42,348 bases of DNA from positions 1 to 42,348 of the forward strand of contig JACUUC010000024.1 of assembly GCA_014859445.1 (NCBI GenBank), written 5' to 3'. The notes below the pieces were generated by a model. It ran no database searches. It worked only from the letters and a program-made list of their open reading frames with translations, and was not told the DNA's origin. This stretch comes from Bacterioplanes sp. Lineage in GTDB: Bacteria; Pseudomonadota; Gammaproteobacteria; Pseudomonadales; Oceanobacteraceae. Of the stretch, positions 9,578 to 17,332 are shown one piece after another (the first letter of the stretch is position 1; every line of letters starts with the position of its first letter). Position numbers and translations under genes: made by a program.

Positions 9578-10834
9578 ATGGCTAAAAAAATACTGGCTGC
9601 GGCCGTCATTGTTCCGGTTGCTTTGGCGGGACTGCAGTTAACAACGGCACGGATGTACGAACAAAAATCCGAAGAGCTTTGGTTGCAACAAGCGGATTAT
9701 GTCACCTTACTAGAGCGAGATACGCAGCTCGGTGTGCTGGGTGGCAGCGAACGTGCGGTGGTGCGCGTGCCGGTCGACTCTCCTTTTATTCCTGTGCAAG
9801 CCATCGACGTTGTTATCGACAGCGACGTGTCATTTTATCCCGGTTGGTTACGTTCAACATCGACCTTGCAATTCAATGCCGTGATGTTCGATGGTGAATT
9901 GGTGAACATCAACGATGAGTTGGGTTTACCCGAGTTGCTGGTAACGGGTGGAGGGCATTTATTGGGGCTGCATAGCCGCATGGTCATTCCTGCGAATCGC
10001 TACGAAATCGGCGATGGTGAGTACATAGAGGTAGGCGACATTACACTGGGCAGTGCGTTGCGTTTTGCCAATAACAAAGTGGATTTTGTTTTTGGGCTAG
10101 AACACCTGAACGTGCAAGAAGACGACCACAATCTGTTGCAAATGAATGGCCTAACCTTGCGCTGGCAACAACAAGGTGACAAGCCTTATTGGACAGTGAA
10201 CGCCGATATCCAGTTACAGCAACTGGCGTTTAATGAAACGTACAACGGCTTCTCGCTGGAACAATTCCAGTGGCAGCATGACAGCGTGTTAACCCCAGCC
10301 AATTGGGAAAACCGCATGGTGTTGAGTGCGGCCGACATCGATCTGCGCAACAAAGGTCAAGTACGCGATGTGCGGTTGGATTTAAGTGTCGCGCAAATGA
10401 ATGGCGAAGCCGCAGCGCATCTACTCAGCCTCGTTGAAGATGTGCAAAATGGCACCATCAGTGAAGATGACTTAGTGGAAGCCTTGGTGACATACGGACA
10501 GCGCTTACTGGCCGGTTCGCCACGCATCAACATCAACGAATTCGCGTTTAATATGGTTCGTCATACCCGCTATGCCGATCGTTTAACCGGCTTTATTGGT
10601 TTTGATGGCCAAGACCTCGATGAAAACTTTGTTGAAAGCCTGCTAACCGGTGGTTATTACGCGCAACACATGTTCATGGGGCGTTTACTGATGGAAGTGA
10701 ATGCGGAAACACTGGAGCGTGAACTGCTACAAGGAACCGGCATGCCCGCTGACATCATCAACGACAGTGGACAACAACTGAGCATCAAAGAAGGTGCCAT
10801 CTACTTCAATGGTCATCTGGTAGGGCCGTTGTAA
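9578..10834 (+). CDS. DUF945 / YdgA-like protein
   Basis: A 418-residue protein with an N-terminal hydrophobic anchor (residues 4-24) and a long periplasmic beta-rich region. The layout and sequence feel match the DUF945 (YdgA) family, whose role is poorly known; members are envelope proteins exported through a signal anchor. A GGAGAG ribosome site precedes the ATG. The gene lies 92 bp after the globin and is probably a separate unit. The last 105 codons are duplicated at 14511-14820, and both copies are followed by an equivalent hairpin. This copy carries the intact N-terminus and is the functional one. Confidence 0.75.
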   Translation: MAKKILAAAVIVPVALAGLQLTTARMYEQKSEELWLQQADYVTLLERDTQLGVLGGSERAVVRVPVDSPFIPVQAIDVVIDSDVSFYPGWLRSTSTLQFNAVMFDGELVNINDELGLPELLVTGGGHLLGLHSRMVIPANRYEIGDGEYIEVGDITLGSALRFANNKVDFVFGLEHLNVQEDDHNLLQMNGLTLRWQQQGDKPYWTVNADIQLQQLAFNETYNGFSLEQFQWQHDSVLTPANWENRMVLSAADIDLRNKGQVRDVRLDLSVAQMNGEAAAHLLSLVEDVQNGTISEDDLVEALVTYGQRLLAGSPRININEFAFNMVRHTRYADRLTGFIGFDGQDLDENFVESLLTGGYYAQHMFMGRLLMEVNAETLERELLQGTGMPADIINDSGQQLSIKEGAIYFNGHLVGPL

Positions 10835-10886
10835 GACAGTAATCCGCTGGGTGTAACAATAGGGCCGATCATTGATCGGCCCTATT
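10521..10886 (+). repeat. Direct repeat copy 1: 3' end of the DUF945 gene plus terminator
   Basis: This segment recurs at 14511-14872 in the same orientation, offset by 3990 bp. By eye, 10521-10794 is identical to 14511-14784 (274 bp without a mismatch). Substitutions and small indels then accumulate across the last codons, the stop codon region and the terminator. The left boundary is sharp: the sequence before 10521 and before 14511 is unrelated. Confidence 0.95.
10858..10886 (+). terminator. Hairpin terminator after the DUF945 gene
   Basis: The arms AATAGGGCCGATCA (10858-10871) and TGATCGGCCCTATT (10873-10886) are perfectly complementary and start 23 bp after the stop codon. There is no long T-tract. 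The partner copy at 14845-14872 keeps the fold with a compensating base-pair change, which supports a real RNA hairpin. Confidence 0.65.
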
Positions 10887-10893
10887 GCGTTAG

Positions 10894-11023
10894 CGCGGTT
10901 GGCGATGCTGCGTGCTAAAGAAAGCTACCAAGGAAGCATTTGAAAACGGATGGGTTCCCAAGGAACTCCAGTCGAGAGTCAAAGCTATAGAGGATGCTAT
11001 TCATTATATTTATACATCGTAAC
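10894..11023 (+). pseudogene. Coding remnant with a conserved-looking C-terminus
   Basis: An open stretch runs from a stop at 10891 to TAA at 11021-11023 with no proper start. From 10921 it translates as a protein-like tail (KATKEAFENGWVPKEL, then SRVKAIEDAIHYIYTS) with normal codon use. It may be the 3' end of a lost gene, such as a toxin or other cassette gene; I do not recognise the family. The rest of the gap up to 11180 holds another short protein-like stretch (11090-11176, ending HANNASGQRG) and no intact gene. Confidence 0.4.
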
Positions 11024-11180
11024 CAATGAACAATCGGCTGTTGTCGCTCCTTGGGGGCTGGAACGTTAAGTAATCAACGGAGCAGCGTCAGCAGCCGGAA
11101 ACTCAGAATGCGGTGCCAAATAATACGAATCATGCTTTTGAAATACATGCTAATAATGCAAGTGGGCAGAGAGGTTGAGA

Positions 11181-11519
11181 TTATTGTGCTGAATGGTTGC
11201 CAATAATTCGGCGAAGGGTATCTGTGCTGATGTTTGTCTGATCGGATTTGCTGTACATGGTTAACAGTGTAATTCCGGAGTCTGATTGCACATAGTAAAT
11301 TACACGATAGCCACCGCTTTTTCCTTTCATTATGTCCGAATTCTTTACACGCACTTTATACACGGTGTAAGCAATGCCCTGTATTTTGTCCCCCGGAGTC
11401 GAGCCTTGTTTTAGTTGTTCTAATAGTTCTTGCAAATCATCCCTTATGGATCGATAGCGACGATTAAGGCGTTTTACGTTTTGCTTGAACTCTGCTGTAT
11501 AGTTAATGACTATGGACAT
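11181..11519 (-). CDS. RelE/ParE-superfamily toxin of a type II toxin-antitoxin pair
   Basis: A 112-residue basic protein. The pattern INYTAEFKQNVKRLNRRYRSI at its start, GDKIQGIAYTVYKVRVKNSD in the middle and GGYRVIYYV near residue 75 are typical of RelE/HigB-like toxins, which mostly cleave mRNA on the ribosome. The chosen start is the ATG at 11519. It lies inside the 3' end of the upstream antitoxin gene with a 17 bp overlap, the normal coupling for such pairs. A longer open frame reaches 11540 but lacks a better start. The exact subfamily and target are unknown. Confidence 0.82.
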   Translation of the reverse strand: MSIVINYTAEFKQNVKRLNRRYRSIRDDLQELLEQLKQGSTPGDKIQGIAYTVYKVRVKNSDIMKGKSGGYRVIYYVQSDSGITLLTMYSKSDQTNISTDTLRRIIGNHSAQ

Positions 11520-11733
11520 CGCTTTCGTTATCCAGGTCATCCCACAGAGTATCGATTGGGAAGGTTTCTCCCGCTTGTGCTTGTTTCAAACTGCGCTGAA
11601 TGCTTTCTTCTAGTGATTTTTGTACCACGCCCTGGCGAAAGGCATGAACAATATCAATCAGTGCGGGCATGTATTCGTCGGGTACGTCACGAATTTCTTC
11701 ATTAAGCCGGTCTGTATAGCGTTGGGTTGCCAT
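11503..11733 (-). CDS. Antitoxin partner of the RelE-type toxin
   Basis: A 76-residue acidic protein beginning MATQRYTDRLNEEIRDVPDEY. The helical N-terminus (ALIDIVHAFRQGVV) and the acidic C-terminal tail (DTLWDDLDNESDVHSH) fit a small antitoxin that wraps a RelE-type toxin. It is upstream of and overlaps the toxin gene by 17 bp. The open frame extends to 12033, but the upstream part is antisense to the haemagglutinin fragment and does not look like coding sequence; the ATG at 11733 is chosen because it gives a normal antitoxin length. No DNA-binding motif is obvious. Confidence 0.72.
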   Translation of the reverse strand: MATQRYTDRLNEEIRDVPDEYMPALIDIVHAFRQGVVQKSLEESIQRSLKQAQAGETFPIDTLWDDLDNESDVHSH

Positions 11734-11793
11734 AGTGTGTGGCCTCATCGGTGTTAATGCTGTGTAATATACCTTGTTTTTAACGATTATTCC

Positions 11794-11809
11794 TCCCCGA
11801 ATAGGGAGC
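11794..11809. promoter_or_regulatory. Inverted repeat upstream of the toxin-antitoxin genes
   Basis: CTCCC and GGGAG are separated by six bases about 60 bp upstream of the antitoxin start. Type II antitoxins often autorepress through palindromes near the promoter, so this could be an operator. The arms are short and chance occurrence is possible. Confidence 0.2.
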
Positions 11810-11847
11810 GTCTTTATAATCAAGATTTCTATCTGAACAGAATATCT

Positions 11848-14541
11848 ATGGTCTTTGGGATGATTCAATACATGGTGGTTGCCACTCTGATTGTGATCAG
11901 CGGGCAAAGCCATGCCATATCTGAGCGCTCTCATGTGCCGATCACTGTCTTTGCCGAGAACAACATCACCCTCGGCGCCACCAATTTGCTGCGCGACGAA
12001 AACGGCGCACCGGTTCTGGATGACAGCGGCCAATACGTAACTGCCGATGGCAGCAGCATTGGCAACCTCACCATAGGCACGGTAGCGCTGAGAGACGAAG
12101 AATGGGACGTAAAATCAACCAGCCTAAGAGGCCCACTTAAAGAACTCGCTACCGCCGTCATGTTTGTGGCCGGCAGTATGGGCGTTACCTCACAGCTTGA
12201 AGCGCTGGGTATAGACACCACCTTAACCGTTGGCTCCAGCGAAGAGCGGCGTACAGAAACTACGCACCATGCCACCTCAACCGTGGATGCCGGTGGTAAT
12301 TTAGTGGTACGGGTAGACGATCATCTGCAGGTTAATGGCAGTCAGATTAATGTTGGTGGCAGTGCGTATATTGAAAGCGGCAGCACCACCGTTACTGCCG
12401 TGATGGACACCACGACCACCACCGAAAGCCGCAGCGAACAAACTGTAGCGGCCACCAAACCTTCGATTGGCCGGCAGGAAGTGACCATTGCCGGCGTGAC
12501 GGCAACCAACCAAACAGAGGTTGCTAGCCTCTATCAAGAAGCGATGGTCGCTGCAGGTATTAGTGTGGGCGGCAACCTGATCATGAACAGCAGCGGTGAT
12601 ATAGCTCTGCTGGGGACTGATGTGAATGTAGGCGGCGATGCCAGCCTCACCGCCCAGAACATTACCGTGGCCGGTGTTACCGAAAACAGCAACACCACCC
12701 ATACCGAAAAAACCGAAGTCACCACCACCTCCGTGGGCATTAAAAACGCCTACGTCGATGCGGTATACGCCGCCGATGCCGTGGTAAAAGCCGGTGAACA
12801 GGTAGAGGCCGCCGAACGCGCACTGCGCGATGCCGAACGACGCGTTAAAGACGGCACGCTGGCCGCCAGCGCCATCGACGATTACAAAATCAATCTGGCG
12901 GCAGCCACCACCCAGCTCACTCAGGCCACGCTGAATCTGGCGGCATCCGGTGCGACTGCGGCAGGCACTACCGGCACTGGCGGCTTCTACGCCACCGCCA
13001 GCGCGCAGACCACCACCACCGAACGGGAAAGCACCAGCACCAGCCAGAACTACGTTGGCTCTAACTTTAACGTAGGCGGCAACGCAGCCTTTAATGCCGC
13101 CGACGCCCTCAGCATCATGGGCTCTTCGGTGAACGTGCAGCAACAACTGGCCCTGAACGCCAGCAACGTGATCATTACCGCCGGCACCGAAGAGAGCACC
13201 AGCCGCTCCAGCGAACAGACCTACAGCGCCGGCATGAGCTTCAGCAACAGTGCGGGCAACTCATTCAGTGCCAACGCCAGCGCCAACAGCAGCGACTCTG
13301 ACAGCTACAGCAAAACCCACATCAACAGCAGCATTAACGCCGGCAGCTTAACCAGCACCAGCGACCAGTTCACCCTGCAAGGCGGCAATGTCGAAATCCA
13401 GAATGACATCGACATCACCACCGGCCAGCTCACCATCGCCAGCCTGCAGGATGAAAGCCGTTCGCGCAGCAGCAGCGAAGGCTACAACATCAGCGGCAGT
13501 GTGGGCGGTAATTTACCGATCGACCCCAGCAACGTAGGCGGCAACCAGAGTTCCAGCAGCAGCGACAGCAAGTGGGTGAATAACCAGACGACGCTTATCG
13601 GCGGGGCTGCAGGAAATGGCGGCGGTAACGGCAGCGTGAACATTACCGCCGACAAAACCGACATCACCGGTGCCACCCTTGCCAGCGCTACACGCAATGA
13701 CGACGGAACGTTAACCGACAACGGTACCTTGGCGCTCATTACCGATGAGCTGACCGTTACTAACCTCTACGACCACAACACCAGCAAAAGCAGTGGTGTA
13801 AATATCAGTGCCGGAGTCAGCAGCAGCGGAACCACCACCGTTGGTTTAACCAACAACGGCCACAACACCCAACAAACCACCTACGCCACGTTGGGCGGCG
13901 GCACCGTACAGAAAAAAGACGGTACAGCGCACAACCTCGCGGACGTAAACAACGACCTGAACACCACCCAGGCAATCACCCTCGACCAACAAACCGGTGG
14001 GCTGGATGCCACGGTAACAGTGGATCACCGGTTAGCCTCGGAACAAGGCCGCGCGAAAATACAGGAAGACTTCACCAAGTCGGGCATGATCGTCGATACG
14101 GTGACATTAATCGCCACTACCGACCGGGTTGGCATTACCGACTTCTTTAAAGAAACCGGCAAATCCCACACAACGTACGAAGCCATTAAATCTGAAATCG
14201 CCAACAACCCAGAGTTAGCGGCGCAACTGAAACGTGATGATTTAACACCGACTGAAAAAGAAGCCATGCTCAACCAATTGACGCACAGCGTTATGGTTGA
14301 TCTGGGTTACAGCACAGGCGATTACCAGAATGTACTGGTTGCCAACGAACAGGATCATGTTGTTAAGGATGGCGTAACCTACGAGCGCCATGGGTTCTAC
14401 TCAGAAGAAACCCAAAATGCCTACATCAACGACGCGTTCATCAGCAATACGCAAGGGTTAGTGACCACCGCCGGGCATGAGCTGTCACACGCGATGGATG
14501 ATCGCAGCGGCACGCATCAACATCAACGAATTCGCGTTTAA
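11848..14541 (+). pseudogene. CdiA / filamentous haemagglutinin-like fragment, truncated at both ends
   Basis: An open frame of 897 codons encodes the repeat region of a CdiA/FhaB-type two-partner-secreted protein. It is rich in Ser, Thr, Asn and Gly with recurring blocks such as GGN-(L/F/A), INVGGSAYIESG, SSVNVQQQLALNASN and TEESTSRSSEQTYSAG, the haemagglutinin-repeat pattern. The N-terminal TPS secretion domain is missing; the first 30 or so residues do not resemble the family. At the C-terminus a more globular part ends in HELSH (877-881), a zincin-like HExxH motif, only 16 residues before the stop. At codon 888 the frame runs out of register into the duplicated DUF945 DNA and stops. No toxin tip, immunity gene or CdiB transporter is present. 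Probably a non-functional remnant. Confidence 0.8.
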
Positions 14542-14821
14542 TATGGTTCGTCATACCCGCTATGCCGATCGTTTAACCGGCTTTATTGGTTTTGATGGCC
14601 AAGACCTCGATGAAAACTTTGTTGAAAGCCTGCTAACCGGTGGTTATTACGCGCAACACATGTTCATGGGGCGTTTACTGATGGAAGTGAATGCGGAAAC
14701 ACTGGAGCGTGAACTGCTACAAGGAACCGGCATGCCCGCTGACATCATCAACGACAGTGGACAACAACTGAGCATCAAAGAAGGCGCCATCTACTTCAAC
14801 GGTCATCTGGTCGGGCTGTAA
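14510..14821 (+). pseudogene. 3' fragment of the DUF945 gene
   Basis: This encodes the last 102 residues of the DUF945 protein, from RININEFAF to NGHLVGL, against VGPL in the intact copy. It has no N-terminal part, signal anchor or ribosome site of its own. An ATG at 14477 is in frame but lies inside the CdiA-like sequence, so any product would be an artificial chimera. Treated as a gene fragment made by the duplication. Confidence 0.88.
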
Positions 14822-14872
14822 GACGAAAAACTGCTGGGAATAACAAAAGGGCCGATCATTATCGGCCCTTTT
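14511..14872 (+). repeat. Direct repeat copy 2: duplicated 3' end of the DUF945 gene plus terminator
   Basis: The partner of 10521-10886. It begins abruptly at the end of the CdiA-like frame. The first 274 bp match copy 1 exactly; after that T/C at 14785, C/T at 14800 and further changes and a 3 bp shortening around the stop codon are seen. The coding frame of the fragment is a different one from the CdiA-like frame. Confidence 0.95.
14845..14872 (+). terminator. Hairpin terminator after the DUF945 fragment
   Basis: AAAAGGGCCGAT (14845-14856) pairs with ATCGGCCCTTTT (14861-14872) around a CATT loop. Relative to the copy at 10858-10886, a T-A pair in the stem has become A-T, so the stem is preserved by covariation and a better T-run is formed. 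Confidence 0.7.
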
Positions 14873-14934
14873 GCGTTTGCGTGGTTGGTGATGTTGCGTA
14901 CTGATAAAAATCAGGCCTTACCACTCATAGACGT

Positions 14935-14962
14935 TTGACCATACGGGCGATGCATATATGGT
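14935..14962 (+). promoter_or_regulatory. Possible promoter for the DoxX-like and GNAT genes
   Basis: TTGACC at 14935-14940 and TATGGT at 14957-14962 are separated by 16 bp, about 110 bp upstream of the DoxX-like start. The -10 match is moderate. Apart from this, bases 14873-15073 show no gene. Confidence 0.3.
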
Positions 14963-15073
14963 ATGTGTGTCTATTGTGAGAGGTAAGGTATATAACATTG
15001 GCTGTTGTCAGCTTTTAAGACTGGCACGGCATTTCCGCCCGAAGGCAGGGCATTATGAGGCCATGGAGGTTTT

Positions 15074-15592
15074 ATGTTAACGCCGATCATCATTTTATTA
15101 ATATTGATATTTCCCTTGTCAGTGGCTTTTGTTATCTCGAAATTCACTGGGCGTAAGCTGGATATACACAAGTTTTCTTGTTGGGGGCTTGGTGTTGCTT
15201 TTATTTACTTTTTTATTGGTCATTTAGTCCAAACGGATGGAATGGTCGATATGCTGCCGGTTTGGATGCCAATGCGCTTGGAACTTGTTTATCTAACTGG
15301 CGTGCTTGAGCTTGCAATTGGTATCGCATTTTTTATTCCTAAATATCAACAACTTGCTGCAAAATTAGCTATCGTGGTGTTTGTGGCTTTCTTTCCTGCG
15401 AACATCTATGCTGCGTTGAACAGCGTTGGCTTGGGCGGGCATCAATGGGGCCCCGTATACTTGTTGATAAGGGCTCCACTCCAGTTGGTGCTAATTGCAT
15501 GGGCATACTATATGTGCCTAAAGAGCAGTAACAAATCAACGCAGGCAACTGCTATCGCATCAGCTGACAGAAGCGATATACAAACGAGATGA
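15074..15592 (+). CDS. DoxX-like membrane protein
   Basis: A 172-residue integral membrane protein with four or five hydrophobic helices (about 3-20, 35-52, 70-92, 98-115 and 125-145). The combination of a helix ending in LPVWMP and the stretch LVYLTGVLELAIGIAFFIPKYQ resembles DoxX-like/MauE-type small membrane proteins, whose roles are mostly unknown, some being linked to redox or sulfur chemistry. A GGAGG site precedes the ATG. The GNAT gene starts 4 bp after its stop. The base composition is more AT-rich than the flanking core genes, and the setting suggests recent acquisition. Confidence 0.7.
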   Translation: MLTPIIILLILIFPLSVAFVISKFTGRKLDIHKFSCWGLGVAFIYFFIGHLVQTDGMVDMLPVWMPMRLELVYLTGVLELAIGIAFFIPKYQQLAAKLAIVVFVAFFPANIYAALNSVGLGGHQWGPVYLLIRAPLQLVLIAWAYYMCLKSSNKSTQATAIASADRSDIQTR

Positions 15593-15595
15593 CGC

Positions 15596-16003
15596 ATGGA
15601 AGTTATTTTTCAACTCAGCGAAGAACAGGTGAAGCAGCTACATCAGCTCTATCAAACGGTCTGGTGGGCTAAGGGCAGGTCGCTTGAAGATACCCAGAAG
15701 TGTGTTGCCGGATCACAGATCTGCATTGGATTAGTCGACAGTAATGAAAATCTCATAGGCTTTACTCGTATTCTCACGGATTACATCTACAAGGCATTAT
15801 TGTTTGATGTGATCGTATGCGAGAGCCATCAAGGTATTGGTCTAGGCCGCAAGCTTGTGTCTCTCGTTAAAGAACATGAGCAGTTGCAAGCGGTTAAGCA
15901 CTTTGAACTCTATTGTTTGGCAGAATTAGAGGGATTCTATGAGGGGCACGGTTTTACGGCTGCAATGGGTGATCTACAGCTTATGCGATGTGTAAATGCA
16001 TAG
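15596..16003 (+). CDS. GNAT family N-acetyltransferase
   Basis: A 135-residue single-domain GNAT protein. The acetyl-CoA pyrophosphate-binding loop is QGIGLGRKL at residues 79-87, preceded by the beta-4 strand LLFDVIVCESH. The C-terminal part has FYEGHGF, the usual end of motif B. The acceptor substrate cannot be told from sequence; the N-terminal QTVWWAKGRSLED pattern is seen in uncharacterised small GNATs. It lies 4 bp behind the DoxX-like gene, so the two are probably co-transcribed. Confidence 0.88.
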   Translation: MEVIFQLSEEQVKQLHQLYQTVWWAKGRSLEDTQKCVAGSQICIGLVDSNENLIGFTRILTDYIYKALLFDVIVCESHQGIGLGRKLVSLVKEHEQLQAVKHFELYCLAELEGFYEGHGFTAAMGDLQLMRCVNA

Positions 16004-16042
16004 CAAATCGTACAAATTGGCTGCATTCGGGGCTGGATCGGT

Positions 16043-16074
16043 CTCTAGGCTTGACGTTAAATTCAACGTTAGGC
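16043..16074 (+). repeat. attC-like 3' half-site (low confidence)
   Basis: Between the GNAT and quinone-reductase-like genes, GGCTTGACGTTAAATTCAAC is followed by GTTAGGC, which fits the GTTRRRY core ending integron attC sites, 24 bp before the next start codon, as in gene cassettes. A matching RYYYAAC left core was not found near the GNAT stop, so the site may be degenerate or a coincidence. Confidence 0.3.
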
Positions 16075-16097
16075 CTACAAAATAGGGAGTATTTTCT

Positions 16098-16676
16098 GTG
16101 TCCAAGAACATCACCGTGATTCTCGGTCATCCCGATGAATCGAGTTTCTGCAATGCCATTGCAGAGGAGTACGTTACATCGGCGCGGGCTGCGGGTCACA
16201 CTGTCAGGCTGTTTAAACTGGGACAAGTTGAGTTTGATCCTGTGCTACGTCATGGATACAACGCACGGCAGGAGTTGGAGCCTGCACTTGTCGAGATTCG
16301 TGAATCAATCAGTTGGGCACACCATTTGGTTTTCGTTTATCCGATCTGGTGGGGATCAATGCCAGCGCTTCTTAAAGGAATGTTTGATCGCATTTTCTTG
16401 CCGGGATATGCATTTAAATATCGCAAGGACTCGCAATGGTGGGATCGATTGCTGGTAGGTCGTAGCGCTCATGCCATCGTTACGCTGGACACCCCGCCAT
16501 GGTATTTCAGGCTCATCTACAGCATGCCGGGGCATCACCAAATGAAAAAGACGATTCTTGAGTTTTGTGGCATCAAGCCAGTTAAGATCACTTCGTTTGG
16601 CCCAGTTCGCGGTACTTCAGAGGCGCAGAGATCGAAATGGTTGTTGAAGGTTAAGCGGCATGCCTCATTGGTTTAG
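16098..16676 (+). CDS. NAD(P)H dehydrogenase (quinone)-like flavoprotein
   Basis: A 192-residue flavodoxin-fold oxidoreductase of the NQO1/MdaB/KefF-like family. The N-terminal ILGHPDESSFCNAIAEEY is the FMN/FAD phosphate-binding region, and VFVYPIWWGSMPALLKGMFDRIF at about 79-101 is the flavin-ring-contacting signature. LPGYAFKY follows, as in two-electron quinone reductases. Such enzymes reduce quinones or other electrophiles with NAD(P)H in the cytoplasm. The start is GTG, with GGGAG about 9 bp upstream. The gene stands alone after an attC-like half-site. Confidence 0.88.
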   Translation: MSKNITVILGHPDESSFCNAIAEEYVTSARAAGHTVRLFKLGQVEFDPVLRHGYNARQELEPALVEIRESISWAHHLVFVYPIWWGSMPALLKGMFDRIFLPGYAFKYRKDSQWWDRLLVGRSAHAIVTLDTPPWYFRLIYSMPGHHQMKKTILEFCGIKPVKITSFGPVRGTSEAQRSKWLLKVKRHASLV

Positions 16677-16722
16677 CAATGTTTTGCTACGGAAAAATTT
16701 ACTCGCTTGCGCTCATATATAG

Positions 16723-16761
16723 ATATTAATGGCGTCGGCGTCCTCGCGTCGCCATTAATAT
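16723..16761. terminator. Hairpin between convergent genes
   Basis: The 15-nt arms at 16723-16737 (ATATTAATGGCGTCG) and 16747-16761 pair with one mismatch and are followed by TTTT on the plus strand. The hairpin lies between the convergent quinone-reductase-like gene and the DUF2058 gene, so it can end transcription from both sides. Confidence 0.55.
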
Positions 16762-16780
16762 TTTGACCTTTCTTTTAGCT

Positions 16781-17326
16781 TTACCACATCAAATCGTCGG
16801 GGATTTGATACGCGGCATACGGGTCGTCGTCGGCCAATACGTCGCCTTTGGCATCGGCAATGTACATAAAGATGCCTTCATCGCGTTGGCGAATCTTATC
16901 GCAAATGGCAATGGGCACCACGGCGTGGCCTGTACCTTGGGCAATGATGGCGAGCTGACCACGGCTTAGGCGATCCCAAATGGCTTGATCAACGTACAGC
17001 TGTTTAACCTTTTTATCGGCCGCGACAAATTGGTATTTGATATCTCCGTATTGGCTGTTGATGGCGTTGGTATCAATCAGCTGGCGAACTTGGGCGGCAA
17101 TGGCACGTTGCTGTGCTAATTCATCACGCTGACGGTTGAGCTCACGGTCGCGTTGTGCTTTTTCTAGGCGGGCTTGTTCGGCACGTTCTTTTGCTTCGTC
17201 GGTGACTTCTTCTTTACCCGTGCGTTGACGGTGATCTTGTTTTTTCTTGTCACGCGTGGCGGCTTTGGCTTTCTTCTGATTGATTAAGCCGGCGGCCAGC
17301 AGTTGCTCTTGTAAGGATTTTGCCAT
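16781..17326 (-). CDS. DUF2058 family protein (YaiL-like)
   Basis: A 181-residue soluble protein. The start MAKSLQEQLLAAGLINQKKAKA, a highly charged Lys/Arg/Gln/Glu helix at about 20-80, and the C-terminal domain with INSQYGDIKYQFV and GQLAIIAQGTGHAVVPIAIC are typical of DUF2058/YaiL, annotated as nucleoprotein or polynucleotide-associated but without an established role. It starts 6 bp after the purK stop and is the last gene of the purE-purK operon. Confidence 0.88.
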   Translation of the reverse strand: MAKSLQEQLLAAGLINQKKAKAATRDKKKQDHRQRTGKEEVTDEAKERAEQARLEKAQRDRELNRQRDELAQQRAIAAQVRQLIDTNAINSQYGDIKYQFVAADKKVKQLYVDQAIWDRLSRGQLAIIAQGTGHAVVPIAICDKIRQRDEGIFMYIADAKGDVLADDDPYAAYQIPDDLMW

Positions 17327-17332
17327 GATGAA

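Noticed and set aside
11734-12033. Extended N-terminus for the antitoxin
   Set aside because: The added part is antisense to the haemagglutinin fragment start and gives a non-antitoxin length; the ATG at 11733 is more natural.
12301-13146. A 281-codon minus-strand open frame inside the CdiA-like fragment
   Set aside because: Its Gly/Ala/Val/His-rich product reads as the antisense shadow of the repeat-rich plus-strand frame and contains no recognisable domain.
14477-14821. A separate small gene of 114 codons
   Set aside because: All but the first 11 codons are the duplicated DUF945 end, and the start lies inside the CdiA-like frame with no ribosome site.
10835-16780. Insertion sequence or integrase
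   Set aside because: No transposase, tyrosine or serine recombinase motif and no short terminal inverted repeats with target duplication were seen.
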